DNA of 30,584 nt from JAAYYY01 sp964602995 (lineage in GTDB: Bacteria > Chloroflexota > Anaerolineae > Promineifilales > Promineifilaceae), in the NCBI GenBank assembly GCA_964602995.1, contig CAZRTM010000047.1, positions 1 to 30,584 on the forward strand, written 5' to 3'. Shown one piece after another: positions 15,643 to 22,500 of this stretch (position 1 is the first letter of the stretch; each line of letters starts with the position of its first letter). Position numbers and translations under genes: made by a program. The notes under the pieces were generated by a model that saw nothing but the letters and a program-made list of their open reading frames with translations, ran no database searches and was not told where the DNA came from.

Positions 15643-16913
15643 GATTCTGCCTCGCCGTTCTGAGCCAGTATCCTATCCAGCTCGGAGGCAATGGCCTCTA
15701 GAGAGTCGACCAGGGCCTGTTCTTCTTCCTCTTCCTCGTCTGCCTGCACCTGAACCCGGCGGCGCACATCTTTGACGAACTCCTGGGTTTCGTAGCGCAA
15801 GCGGCTGAGGTAGTCTCGACCTTCCGGTTCTTTCTCCATCATTGCTTCCGGTTCCAGGACAAAGCGGTTCAGGAGCAACTGTACGACGGCTGCAATAGGC
15901 ACGGCGACCAACGCGCCGATGATGCCGAACAGGCCGCTGAGGGCGATGAAGGCCAGTAGTGTTACCAGTGGATTAACGCCGACGGCTCTGCTCATGATGC
16001 GCGGTACGAGAATGTTGTTCTCGAGCTGTTGGATGACGAGCGTAGCCAGGATGACCCAGATGACCTTGGTGGGATCGACGGAGAAAGCAATGAGCGCCGC
16101 TGGAATGGCGCCCAGTCCAGGTCCGATTAGGGGAACGGCTTCCATGAGGCCAGCGATGATGGCCAGCAGGAGGGCGTAGGGCAGGCCGATGAGCAGGTAA
16201 GCGACCAGACTCAAGGTGCCAATGGAGGCCATGAGCATGCCCTGACCAACGATAAAACGGCCGAGCCGGTCTTCAATGGTGCTAATCAGTTCGCGCCCGT
16301 CCTCGCGTCGTTCCATGGGCACAACAACAAGAATGGCCTGCTTGATGCGTGGCCCCTCCAACGTCCAGTAGAAGGAGAGGAGGAGGACGACGGTGATGAC
16401 TAATAGTGAGCGAAGGGCCACGTTGCCGGCCTGGAATAGCTGGTTCACGGCGACGACGGTTTCCTGGTCGCTCGCCTCTAGCGCCGGCTCTTGCCCAAGC
16501 AGAGGAAGCTGAGGGGGCAACTCCATTGCCAGGCTCCAAATGGCGCGCCTGGAGGGCATGGTTAACATACGGTCGCGCAGAGTGCGGTAGACCTGAGGAA
16601 GCGCTTCGGCGATGCGAGCAATCTGATCGGCCACCAGAGGCGCGACGAGGGCTATGAGGAGCGCTATCAGGGCCATAATAAGTAGAAAGACAAGGACGAT
16701 GCCTAACGGCCTGGGCAGGCCATGACGGTGCATCCAGTCCACAACCGGCTTGATGGCTGTGCTGATGACGATGGCTACAAATAGTAGAAATACGACGTTG
16801 TTGAATGCCAGGAAGAGATAGAAGAGGCCAACGACAGCAGCGATGGCCACGGTTGCCAGGCTGACACGGCGAAGCTCACTAGAGGGGATGGATGTCAAAC
16901 GATTGTCGCGCAT
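15639..16913 (-). CDS. AI-2E family transporter (first of pair)
   Basis: A 424-residue membrane protein of the AI-2E/PerM family with about eight membrane segments. The core motif is LMEAVPLIGPGLGAIPAALIA, followed by LVIQQLENNILVPRIMS, the classic family ending (QxxENNxLxPxIM). The C-terminal cytoplasmic tail is acidic, with a run of glutamates (EEEEEE-like, about 395-402). It keeps the family consensus better than its downstream neighbour, with which it overlaps by 4 bp. The start codon lies only 16 bp from the assembly gap, so its promoter is probably lost in the gap. Confidence 0.88.
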   Translation of the reverse strand: MRDNRLTSIPSSELRRVSLATVAIAAVVGLFYLFLAFNNVVFLLFVAIVISTAIKPVVDWMHRHGLPRPLGIVLVFLLIMALIALLIALVAPLVADQIARIAEALPQVYRTLRDRMLTMPSRRAIWSLAMELPPQLPLLGQEPALEASDQETVVAVNQLFQAGNVALRSLLVITVVLLLSFYWTLEGPRIKQAILVVVPMERREDGRELISTIEDRLGRFIVGQGMLMASIGTLSLVAYLLIGLPYALLLAIIAGLMEAVPLIGPGLGAIPAALIAFSVDPTKVIWVILATLVIQQLENNILVPRIMSRAVGVNPLVTLLAFIALSGLFGIIGALVAVPIAAVVQLLLNRFVLEPEAMMEKEPEGRDYLSRLRYETQEFVKDVRRRVQVQADEEEEEEQALVDSLEAIASELDRILAQNGEAES

Positions 16914-16929
16914 TTAAGTGTCCGGCATA

Positions 16930-17029
16930 NNNNNNNNNNNNNNNNNNNNNNNNNNNNNNNNNNNNNNNNNNNNNNNNNNNNNNNNNNNNNNNNNNNNNNN
17001 NNNNNNNNNNNNNNNNNNNNNNNNNNNNN
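16930..17029. other. Assembly gap (100 N)
   Basis: Exactly 100 N, the conventional placeholder for a scaffold join of unknown size. Both edges carry GGCATA-type sequence and the right edge is an 18-bp repeat, so a tandem repeat probably caused the break. The wider stretch 16914-17274 shows no gene apart from this. Confidence 0.95.
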
Positions 17030-17055
17030 GCCATACGTGGCATATGTGCCATACG
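17030..17055. repeat. Edge of a second 18-bp tandem repeat at the gap
   Basis: GCCATACG occurs at 17030 and again 18 bp later at 17048. The unit GCCATACGTGGCATATGT contains the inverted repeat GCCA-TACG-TGGC, and a TGGCA/TGCCA pair also spans the unit border. The left side of the gap ends in CCGGCATA, which fits the same unit. The full array is presumably hidden in the gap. Confidence 0.5.
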
Positions 17056-17274
17056 CCTGGCGAGCGGTTACGGTATAAGCTGCTGGCAAAGAAATAATCG
17101 ATGCTGATACACAGGTAACCATAAGGCCGGTTGTGTCCCTGCATCTTTTTTTATTGTAAAGAGCGACCTGGAAAACGGGCAATGTACCGGGGATATATTT
17201 GTGGAGTGAAATGTATACGACCGGTTAGCAAATTTGACATATGGATGTCGTTATGGCAGAATCGCCACTGGTTT

Positions 17275-17346
17275 GCCCCCATAGCTCAGAGGATAGAGCG
17301 TTGGCCTCCGGAGCCAAAGGCCCAGGTTCGAGTCCTGGTGGGGGTA
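17275..17346 (+). tRNA. tRNA-Arg (anticodon CCG)
   Basis: A cloverleaf fits: acceptor GCCCCCA/TGGGGGT with a terminal G-U pair, D arm with AGCTCAGAGGATAGAGC, anticodon stem TTGGC/GCCAA around the loop CTCCGGA (anticodon 17308-17310), and T arm CCAGG-TTCGAGT-CCTGG. Discriminator A; the 3' CCA is not encoded. It reads the arginine codon CGG. Confidence 0.95.
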
Positions 17347-17385
17347 TCTTCTGTCATCTGAGACGTCCTGTTCATATCCCCTCTG

Positions 17386-17413
17386 GTAGGTACAAGCTCC
17401 ATCCTACTTTTTT
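17386..17413 (+). terminator. Possible terminator after tRNA-Arg
   Basis: GTAGG (17386-17390) pairs with CCTAC (17403-17407) around a 12-nt loop and is followed at once by six T. The stem is short, so this is a weak candidate. It overlaps the last codons of the convergent receiver gene. Confidence 0.35.
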
Positions 17414-17802
17414 GTTTTGGGCCTTCCTATCTCCCCTTTCGAGTTTGCGACTGTTTTGATCGTTTGAACGAGCATAGAAGCTGTGGCTCCCTTGGCCACA
17501 AAGGCTGCCGCGCCCGCCTCCAGCGCCTGCTTCATTACATCGCTGGAGCTATGCATTGAGAGCATGACGATGCGCGGCGGGTCCTTGCCTTGATTTAGCT
17601 TTCGAATGACCTGGAGGCCATTGATTTTGGGCATGGAGAAATCAAGGATAAGGACATCGGGCCTGTATTTTTCTACAAGCGCCAGTGTTTGTTCACCATC
17701 TTCAGCCTGACCCACAACCTCAATTTGCCCGTCAGCGTCAAGGAGCTTGCAGATACCTTCGCGCACAAGCCTGTGGTCGTCGGCAACGAGAACACGAATC
17801 AT
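17404..17802 (-). CDS. Stand-alone receiver (CheY-like/NarL-type) response regulator
   Basis: A 132-residue single receiver domain: IRVLVADDHRLVREGI, phospho-acceptor Asp in VLILDFSMPKINGL, LSMHSS and FVAKGA (with the conserved Lys). The sequence resembles receivers of NarL/FixJ regulators, yet it stops after the fifth helix with a short basic tail (GRPKTKK) and no HTH. Either it is a genuine single-domain regulator acting by protein contact, or an ancestral LuxR-type output domain was lost. ATG 17802 is preferred over a TTG six codons upstream. No kinase is adjacent. Confidence 0.8.
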   Translation of the reverse strand: MIRVLVADDHRLVREGICKLLDADGQIEVVGQAEDGEQTLALVEKYRPDVLILDFSMPKINGLQVIRKLNQGKDPPRIVMLSMHSSSDVMKQALEAGAAAFVAKGATASMLVQTIKTVANSKGEIGRPKTKK

Positions 17803-17860
17803 TTTTTGATTGGAAAGCAAAGGTACGACAAATTAGAGCTAACCTGAATTGAATCACCTG

Positions 17861-17888
17861 ATTGTAAGGGGGATGGGGAACGACACAA
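17861..17888 (-). promoter_or_regulatory. Putative promoter of the receiver gene with upstream ACCCT repeats
   Basis: On the - strand TTGTGT and TACAAT are 16 bp apart. Just upstream, on the + strand, ACCCT occurs at 17898, 17903 and 17912, possibly an activator or repressor site. Confidence 0.35.
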
Positions 17889-17964
17889 TGGGGGAAAACC
17901 CTACCCTTTTGACCCTTTGCAAGCGGCCGAAAAAGTGGTAAGATGTAATCAAGCTCCCCGCCCA

Positions 17965-18010
17965 GAGGTGGTACGGATCGCGCCCGCGACACCGGCCACC
18001 TCGTTTTTTT
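17965..18010 (+). terminator. Orphan intrinsic terminator, possibly ending a small RNA
   Basis: GAGGTGG (17965-17971) pairs with CCACCTC (17996-18002); inside lie CGG/CCG and TCGC/GCGA pairs. Seven T follow (18004-18010). It points along the + strand, where no gene precedes it: both neighbours are on the - strand. A possible promoter, TTGCAA-N16-TAAGAT (17917-17944), would give a transcript of about 60 nt that is essentially this hairpin. It may instead block antisense transcription into the downstream enzyme gene. Confidence 0.45.
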
Positions 18011-18054
18011 GCTCCATTGGGGAGTCTTGGCGGATGACTTCTCACCCGGGTGAC

Positions 18055-19269
18055 TTACTCTTCTTTGAGAATACCCCCTACCTCGTGGGCGCCCTGAATC
18101 AGCGTTTCCACACAGTAGTCCAGATCGGACAACGTGTGGGCTGCCTGTACGGTGGCGCGCAGGCGCGCCTGTCCTTCGGGCACCACGGGGGCCACAATGG
18201 CCTGCACGAAGATACCTCTTTGCTGGCAGTAGCTCGCCAGGCGCACCCCTTTTTCCAGTTGATAGCACATGATGGGCAGGATGGCCGTTTCAGAACTGAG
18301 CAGGTCGAAGCCGGCCTCGCGTAACTTGCCGCCAAAGTAATTTACGTTGCGCTGTACTCGTTGCACGCGCTCCGGTTCATCCTCGATGACGTTGAAGGCC
18401 TCCCGGGCGGCAGCAGCCGAGGCCGGGGGCAGGGCGGCCGAGAAAACGAATCCTCGCGCCTCGTGCTTCAGGAACTTAATTAGCTCGCTGTTGCCGGCCA
18501 CGTACCCGCCAGCGCTGGGAATCGTCTTGCTGAGGGTGCCCATCTTGATGTCGACGCTGTCGGAAGGAAGTCCGAAATGTTCTTCGATGCCGTGCCCGGT
18601 GTCGCCCAGGACACCGATGGAGTGTGCTTCGTCTACCATCAGATAGGCGCCATATTCCTGGCAGAGGCGTACGACCTCCGGCAAGTTGATGATGTCGCCG
18701 TCCATGCTGAAGACAGCGTCGACAATGACCAGTTTACGACCTTCATCTCCAGCTTCCTGGAGCCGTTTTTCCAGGTGCTCCATGTCGTTATGACGGAAGC
18801 GGCGGAAGGTGGCCTGTGAAAGCAGACAGCCGTCAACGATGCTGGCATGGTTGAGCTTATCACAGATGACTGTGTCGCCACGGCGCAGGAGGCTGGAGAT
18901 GGTGGCCAGATTGGCTACATAACCGCTGGAAAAGGTGATTGCGCCATCTGTTTTCTTGAAAGACGCAATCCGCTCTTCTAGCTCCCTGTGGATGGTGAGG
19001 GTGCCGGCTAGCAGGCGCACGCCGTGAGTGCCGGTGCCGTACTTCTCAACCGCCTCTATGGCAGCGCGGTCGATTCGTGGGTGCCCGATCAGGCTCAGGT
19101 AGCTGTAGCTGCCGAGCATGATCATGTCACCATGTCCGGCAACCTCGACATGGCCCTCTGGCTTGATTTCCTCGATTTCTTCTAGATAGAAGTAGAGATC
19201 GTGTTCCTTATAATAGTCAACGTCCCAGAGCATTTCTGGGGTAAGTGATAAATGTACCGGTGAGGTCAT
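18055..19269 (-). CDS. Alpha-oxoamine synthase family PLP enzyme (AONS/KBL/SPT-like)
   Basis: A 404-residue fold-type I PLP enzyme that would condense an amino acid with an acyl-CoA and release CO2. Visible: GSYSYLSLIGHPRI, GTGTHGVRLLAGT, the cofactor-stacking His in CDKLNHASIVDG, VDEAHSIGVLG, and the PLP lysine K248 in GTLSKTIPSAGGYVAG. Length and motifs fit glycine C-acetyltransferase, 8-amino-7-oxononanoate synthase and serine palmitoyltransferase alike, and no neighbouring gene (tdh, bio genes, acyl carrier protein) decides between them. The long N-terminus with an acidic DLYFYLEEIEEIKPEG segment is unlike short BioF/Kbl starts and leans towards an SPT- or CqsA-like member, but only weakly. 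AAGGAGG before ATG is a strong ribosome site. Confidence 0.82.
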   Translation of the reverse strand: MTSPVHLSLTPEMLWDVDYYKEHDLYFYLEEIEEIKPEGHVEVAGHGDMIMLGSYSYLSLIGHPRIDRAAIEAVEKYGTGTHGVRLLAGTLTIHRELEERIASFKKTDGAITFSSGYVANLATISSLLRRGDTVICDKLNHASIVDGCLLSQATFRRFRHNDMEHLEKRLQEAGDEGRKLVIVDAVFSMDGDIINLPEVVRLCQEYGAYLMVDEAHSIGVLGDTGHGIEEHFGLPSDSVDIKMGTLSKTIPSAGGYVAGNSELIKFLKHEARGFVFSAALPPASAAAAREAFNVIEDEPERVQRVQRNVNYFGGKLREAGFDLLSSETAILPIMCYQLEKGVRLASYCQQRGIFVQAIVAPVVPEGQARLRATVQAAHTLSDLDYCVETLIQGAHEVGGILKEE

Positions 19270-19310
19270 ACGCGAATCCTCCTTAAAAGAGCTGTAGGCA
19301 CCGACCCTGA

Positions 19311-19339
19311 ATTTTAGCTATATTGGTTGATTTTCTCAA
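19311..19339 (-). promoter_or_regulatory. Sigma-70-like promoter of the oxoamine synthase gene
   Basis: On the - strand TTGAGA and TAAAAT are separated by exactly 17 bp. The start would lie near 19304, leaving a leader of about 35 nt that contains the AAGGAGG ribosome site. Confidence 0.6.
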
Positions 19340-19439
19340 TGTCCATGCCAGCTATGATTAAACCTCTAATTGTCCCAGCGCGCCATTTTAGATCAGGGAG
19401 CCTACGAATGGCCCTGTTATCTCGAGTGCAATTATGTAA

Positions 19440-19458
19440 AGCGATTTGGCAAATCGCT
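19440..19458. repeat. Inverted repeat upstream of glgA
   Basis: AGCGATTT-GGC-AAATCGCT is a perfect 8-bp stem with a 3-nt loop, 135 bp before glgA. Its symmetry fits either an operator or a leader hairpin; no T-tract follows. Confidence 0.5.
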
Positions 19459-19593
19459 CTACGTGCGGGTGGCTGTTGAACGGGTGCCCCATATGAAGCA
19501 CAATAAGGTGAGCAAACCTCGGGATCTTACGATACAAAGCATAACAAACAACAAACCATACGCTAAACCATAGGCTGAGCAAGGAAGAACGAA

Positions 19594-21030
19594 ATGAAGA
19601 TCTTATTTTTGAGCGCTGAGGTAGCTCCCTTTGCCAAACGGGGCGGCCTTGGCGATGTTGCCGGCTCACTGCCCAAGGCGTTGGAGAAACAGGGCCATGA
19701 TGTACGGGTCGTTACGCCCGCCTACCGCATGATTGAACGGGGCTACCCGGATGTGTCGCCCATGCCACTATCGCTAAACGTACCGATGGGCACGGGGCCT
19801 GTGCTGGCGGGCGCCTTTGAGGGACGCCTGCCCGGTAGCGATGTGCCGGTCTACTTCATTGCCCAACACCATCTGTTCGATAGGGACGAAATATACGGCT
19901 ATGATGACGATCCTTACCGTTTTGCCTTTTTCAGCCGGGCGGCGTTGGATCTGGTCGTTGCAGCGCTGGGCTGGCGGCCTGATATCGTGCATGCTCACGA
20001 CTGGCACAGTGCGCCGGCTGTCACCTGGCTGGCAACGGCCGGGCAGGGAGATCCGCGTTACGCGAATATGCCCACGCTCTTCACCATTCACAACCTGGCG
20101 CATCAGGGGCACGCTGACTGGCACATTTTCGACTATCTGGGGTTGCACACACATTCGCTGTATGAAGAACCGTATGGGCGCGTCAATTTTATGGCACGGG
20201 GCATTTACCACGCCACAATGATTAACACGGTCAGCCCTACGTACGCGCGGGAGATTATGACGCCAGAAGGGGGCGCGGGGCTGGACGGGTTACTGAATTT
20301 CCGCCACTTCGACGTTCATGGCATCCTCAATGGGCTGGATTATGAAATGTGGAACCCGTTGACCGATTCACGGCTGGCTGCTAACTATAGTGCTGCCCGT
20401 TGGGAGCCTCGGATCGAAAACCGCCGCGCGCTTCAGGAGCGCCTGGGATTGCCGCAGCGGGAGGAAGTGCCAGTCATCGCTATGATTTCGCGGCTGGATT
20501 GGCAGAAGGGACTGGATATCACCGGGCACGTAATTCATCTGTTGCTGAGTGGATATGCCGGGGATGCTCAGTTCATTCTGTTAGGCAGCGGGGAGGAGCG
20601 TTACGAAACGATGTTTTCGCAGCTTGCAAACTATTACCGCGACAAGATGACCGCTGTTCTGGAGTATAATGCCGGGTTGGCGCCGCTGATTTATGCGGGC
20701 AGCGACATGTTCCTCATGCCATCTCTCTTTGAGCCTTGCGGTCTGGGGCAGCTCATCGCCATGCGCTATGGCAGTGTACCGGTGGTGCGCGCCACGGGTG
20801 GGCTGGCGGACACAGTAGCCGAGGGTATCACGGGCTTTACATTTAAGGATTATAGCGCTGATGCTTTCTGGCGCGCCTTGCAGCGCGCCATTAGCGTCTT
20901 TCACGAAGATAAGAAGAGCTGGAGCCAGCTTCAGTATCGCGGCATGACCGCTGACTTTTCCTGGAACCGTTCGGCAGAAGGGTATGAGGAGCTATACCGT
21001 TGGGCCATCGCCCGCGTGCGCAATGGCTAA
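19594..21030 (+). CDS. glgA: Glycogen synthase (GT5, ADP-glucose type)
   Basis: A 478-residue starch/glycogen synthase that extends alpha-1,4-glucan from ADP-glucose. The N-terminal GT5 domain begins MKILFLSAEVAPFAKRGGLGD; K15-x-G-G-L is the family's substrate motif, here KRGGL. HAHDWHSAP, FTIHNLAHQG and NTVSPTYAREI follow. The C-terminal GT-B half has the ISRLDWQKGLDI motif and the catalytic SLFEPCGLGQLIAMRYG. AAGGAA precedes the start. It converges on zwf with 12 bp between stops, so no room is left for a separate terminator. Other glycogen genes are not in the window. Confidence 0.93.
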   Translation: MKILFLSAEVAPFAKRGGLGDVAGSLPKALEKQGHDVRVVTPAYRMIERGYPDVSPMPLSLNVPMGTGPVLAGAFEGRLPGSDVPVYFIAQHHLFDRDEIYGYDDDPYRFAFFSRAALDLVVAALGWRPDIVHAHDWHSAPAVTWLATAGQGDPRYANMPTLFTIHNLAHQGHADWHIFDYLGLHTHSLYEEPYGRVNFMARGIYHATMINTVSPTYAREIMTPEGGAGLDGLLNFRHFDVHGILNGLDYEMWNPLTDSRLAANYSAARWEPRIENRRALQERLGLPQREEVPVIAMISRLDWQKGLDITGHVIHLLLSGYAGDAQFILLGSGEERYETMFSQLANYYRDKMTAVLEYNAGLAPLIYAGSDMFLMPSLFEPCGLGQLIAMRYGSVPVVRATGGLADTVAEGITGFTFKDYSADAFWRALQRAISVFHEDKKSWSQLQYRGMTADFSWNRSAEGYEELYRWAIARVRNG

Positions 21031-21042
21031 CTGCAGCCACGG

Positions 21043-22497
21043 CTAACGACCGCCGCCACAGCCAGTAATCCAGGCATTCCCGGCTCTGGCCAGCAGGCGG
21101 TGGGCGGAGTCAGGCCCCCAACTGTTGCGGGCATAGGTCTCCAGCGGCGGCGCCTGATCGGACTGCCAGCCGGCGAAGAGCGTATCGATTATCTGCCATG
21201 ACAGCTCAATCTCGTCGACGCGCGTAAAGAGAGACGCGTCACCCTGGAGAGCGTCCAGGAGCAGCCGCTCGTACGCGTCGGGGATGGCCATGGGACCAAA
21301 ATTGTCGCTATAATTGAACTCCATGTGCACAGAGCGCATCTCGGAGGGGGTATCGGGTACCTTGGCCTCAAAACGGAGGTGAATGCCCTCATCGGGTTGG
21401 ATGCAGATGGCGATGTAGTTGGCGCGCATTTCTTCTCCCGGCCGCAGAGCAAACATCGTGTGCGGCGGGCACTTGAAGTGGATGACGATATCGGTCGTCT
21501 TTTTCTTCAGCGCCTTCCCCGAGCGCAGATAGAAGGGCACACCCTGCCAGCGCCAGTTGTCGATGTAGAGCTTGAGCGCTGCGAAGGTGGCGGTTTTTGA
21601 GCCGGGCGCCACGCCTTCCAACTCCAGATAGCCTTCGTACTGGCCGCGGGCGCTGCCTTTGGCCAGAGCGGCGGAGTCGCTGGCGCGAATAGCAGAGAGG
21701 ACCTTTACCTTTTCATTGCGCAGGGCGTCGGCCTCGAAAGAGGCGGGCGGCTCCATAGAGACCAGCGCCAATAGCTGCATCAGATGGTTCTGGAACATAT
21801 CGCGCACCACACCCACCTCGTCGTAGAAGCCGGCGCGATGGTCAACGCCGACCGATTCTGCGGCCGTAATTTGCACGTGGCTCACATAGTTGCGGTTCCA
21901 CACCGGCTCGAAGATGGTGTTGGCAAAGCGGAAGACGAGAATGTTCTGCACTGTCTCCTTGCCCAGATAGTGGTCGATGCGGTAAATCTGGTTTTCCTCA
22001 AAGACAGCGTGCAGTTGTTCATTCAGCTTATGGGCTGATTCCAGATCGTGTCCGAACGGTTTCTCGACCACAACGCGCCGCCAGCCGTTGCCGGGGCGGG
22101 CCATATTGGCATTGCCCAGGCACTGTATGATGGGCGCGTATACCTTGGGCGGGACAGAGAGGTAGTAGAGACGACCGGCGCCCTCCGGCTCAAGCTCGTC
22201 AAGGCGCCGGTTCAGGCGTTCGGCGGAATCCGTGTCGTCATAGATGCCTTGCACGTAGAACACTTTCTCAGAGAACGAAGCCCAGGCTGCTTCGTCATAG
22301 TCGCTGAACTCCTGCACACCTTCGCGGAGATGCTCGCGAAAGCCCTCGTCGCTATAGTCTGAGCGGGCAAAGCCGACGATGCGTAATTCAGCAGGCAGGC
22401 GGCGTTTGCGATGGAGATTGTAGAGCGATGGCGCCAGCTTACGCCAGGTCAGATCACCGGATGCACCAAAAATGACGATGGTAGTGGAGGCAGACAT
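21043..22497 (-). CDS. zwf: Glucose-6-phosphate 1-dehydrogenase
   Basis: A 484-residue enzyme oxidising glucose 6-phosphate to 6-phosphogluconolactone with NAD(P)+, the first step of the oxidative pentose phosphate pathway. The Rossmann motif is FGASGDL (10-16), with EKPFG (145-149) and the active-site signature RIDHYLGKE (173-181), then FYDEVGVVRDMFQNHL. The last gene of the operon, it starts 3 bp after the tal/pgi stop. It ends in a glycine-rich tail. Neither opcA nor gnd follows. Confidence 0.95.
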   Translation of the reverse strand: MSASTTIVIFGASGDLTWRKLAPSLYNLHRKRRLPAELRIVGFARSDYSDEGFREHLREGVQEFSDYDEAAWASFSEKVFYVQGIYDDTDSAERLNRRLDELEPEGAGRLYYLSVPPKVYAPIIQCLGNANMARPGNGWRRVVVEKPFGHDLESAHKLNEQLHAVFEENQIYRIDHYLGKETVQNILVFRFANTIFEPVWNRNYVSHVQITAAESVGVDHRAGFYDEVGVVRDMFQNHLMQLLALVSMEPPASFEADALRNEKVKVLSAIRASDSAALAKGSARGQYEGYLELEGVAPGSKTATFAALKLYIDNWRWQGVPFYLRSGKALKKKTTDIVIHFKCPPHTMFALRPGEEMRANYIAICIQPDEGIHLRFEAKVPDTPSEMRSVHMEFNYSDNFGPMAIPDAYERLLLDALQGDASLFTRVDEIELSWQIIDTLFAGWQSDQAPPLETYARNSWGPDSAHRLLARAGNAWITGCGGGR

Positions 22498-22500
22498 CGC

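Larger units (their letters stand above)
19270..19593. other. Divergent intergenic region, oxoamine synthase / glgA
   Basis: 324 bp without a convincing gene. It holds the - strand promoter at 19311-19339 and a perfect hairpin at 19440-19458. The glgA promoter is not clear; a TATGAT at 19353 has no well-spaced -35. Confidence 0.6.

Noticed and set aside
16930..17029. Mobile element insertion at the gap
   Set aside because: No transposase, target-site duplication or terminal repeat is visible; the 100 N is a placeholder and the edges look like a tandem repeat.
16892..17182. Open frames crossing the N run
   Set aside because: They stay open only because N has no stop codons.
17131..17459. Short + frames over tRNA-Arg
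   Set aside because: They overlap a clear tRNA gene and the convergent receiver gene.
19370..19573. 67-codon + frame upstream of glgA
   Set aside because: No ribosome site, no recognisable motif, and it runs through the hairpin at 19440-19458.
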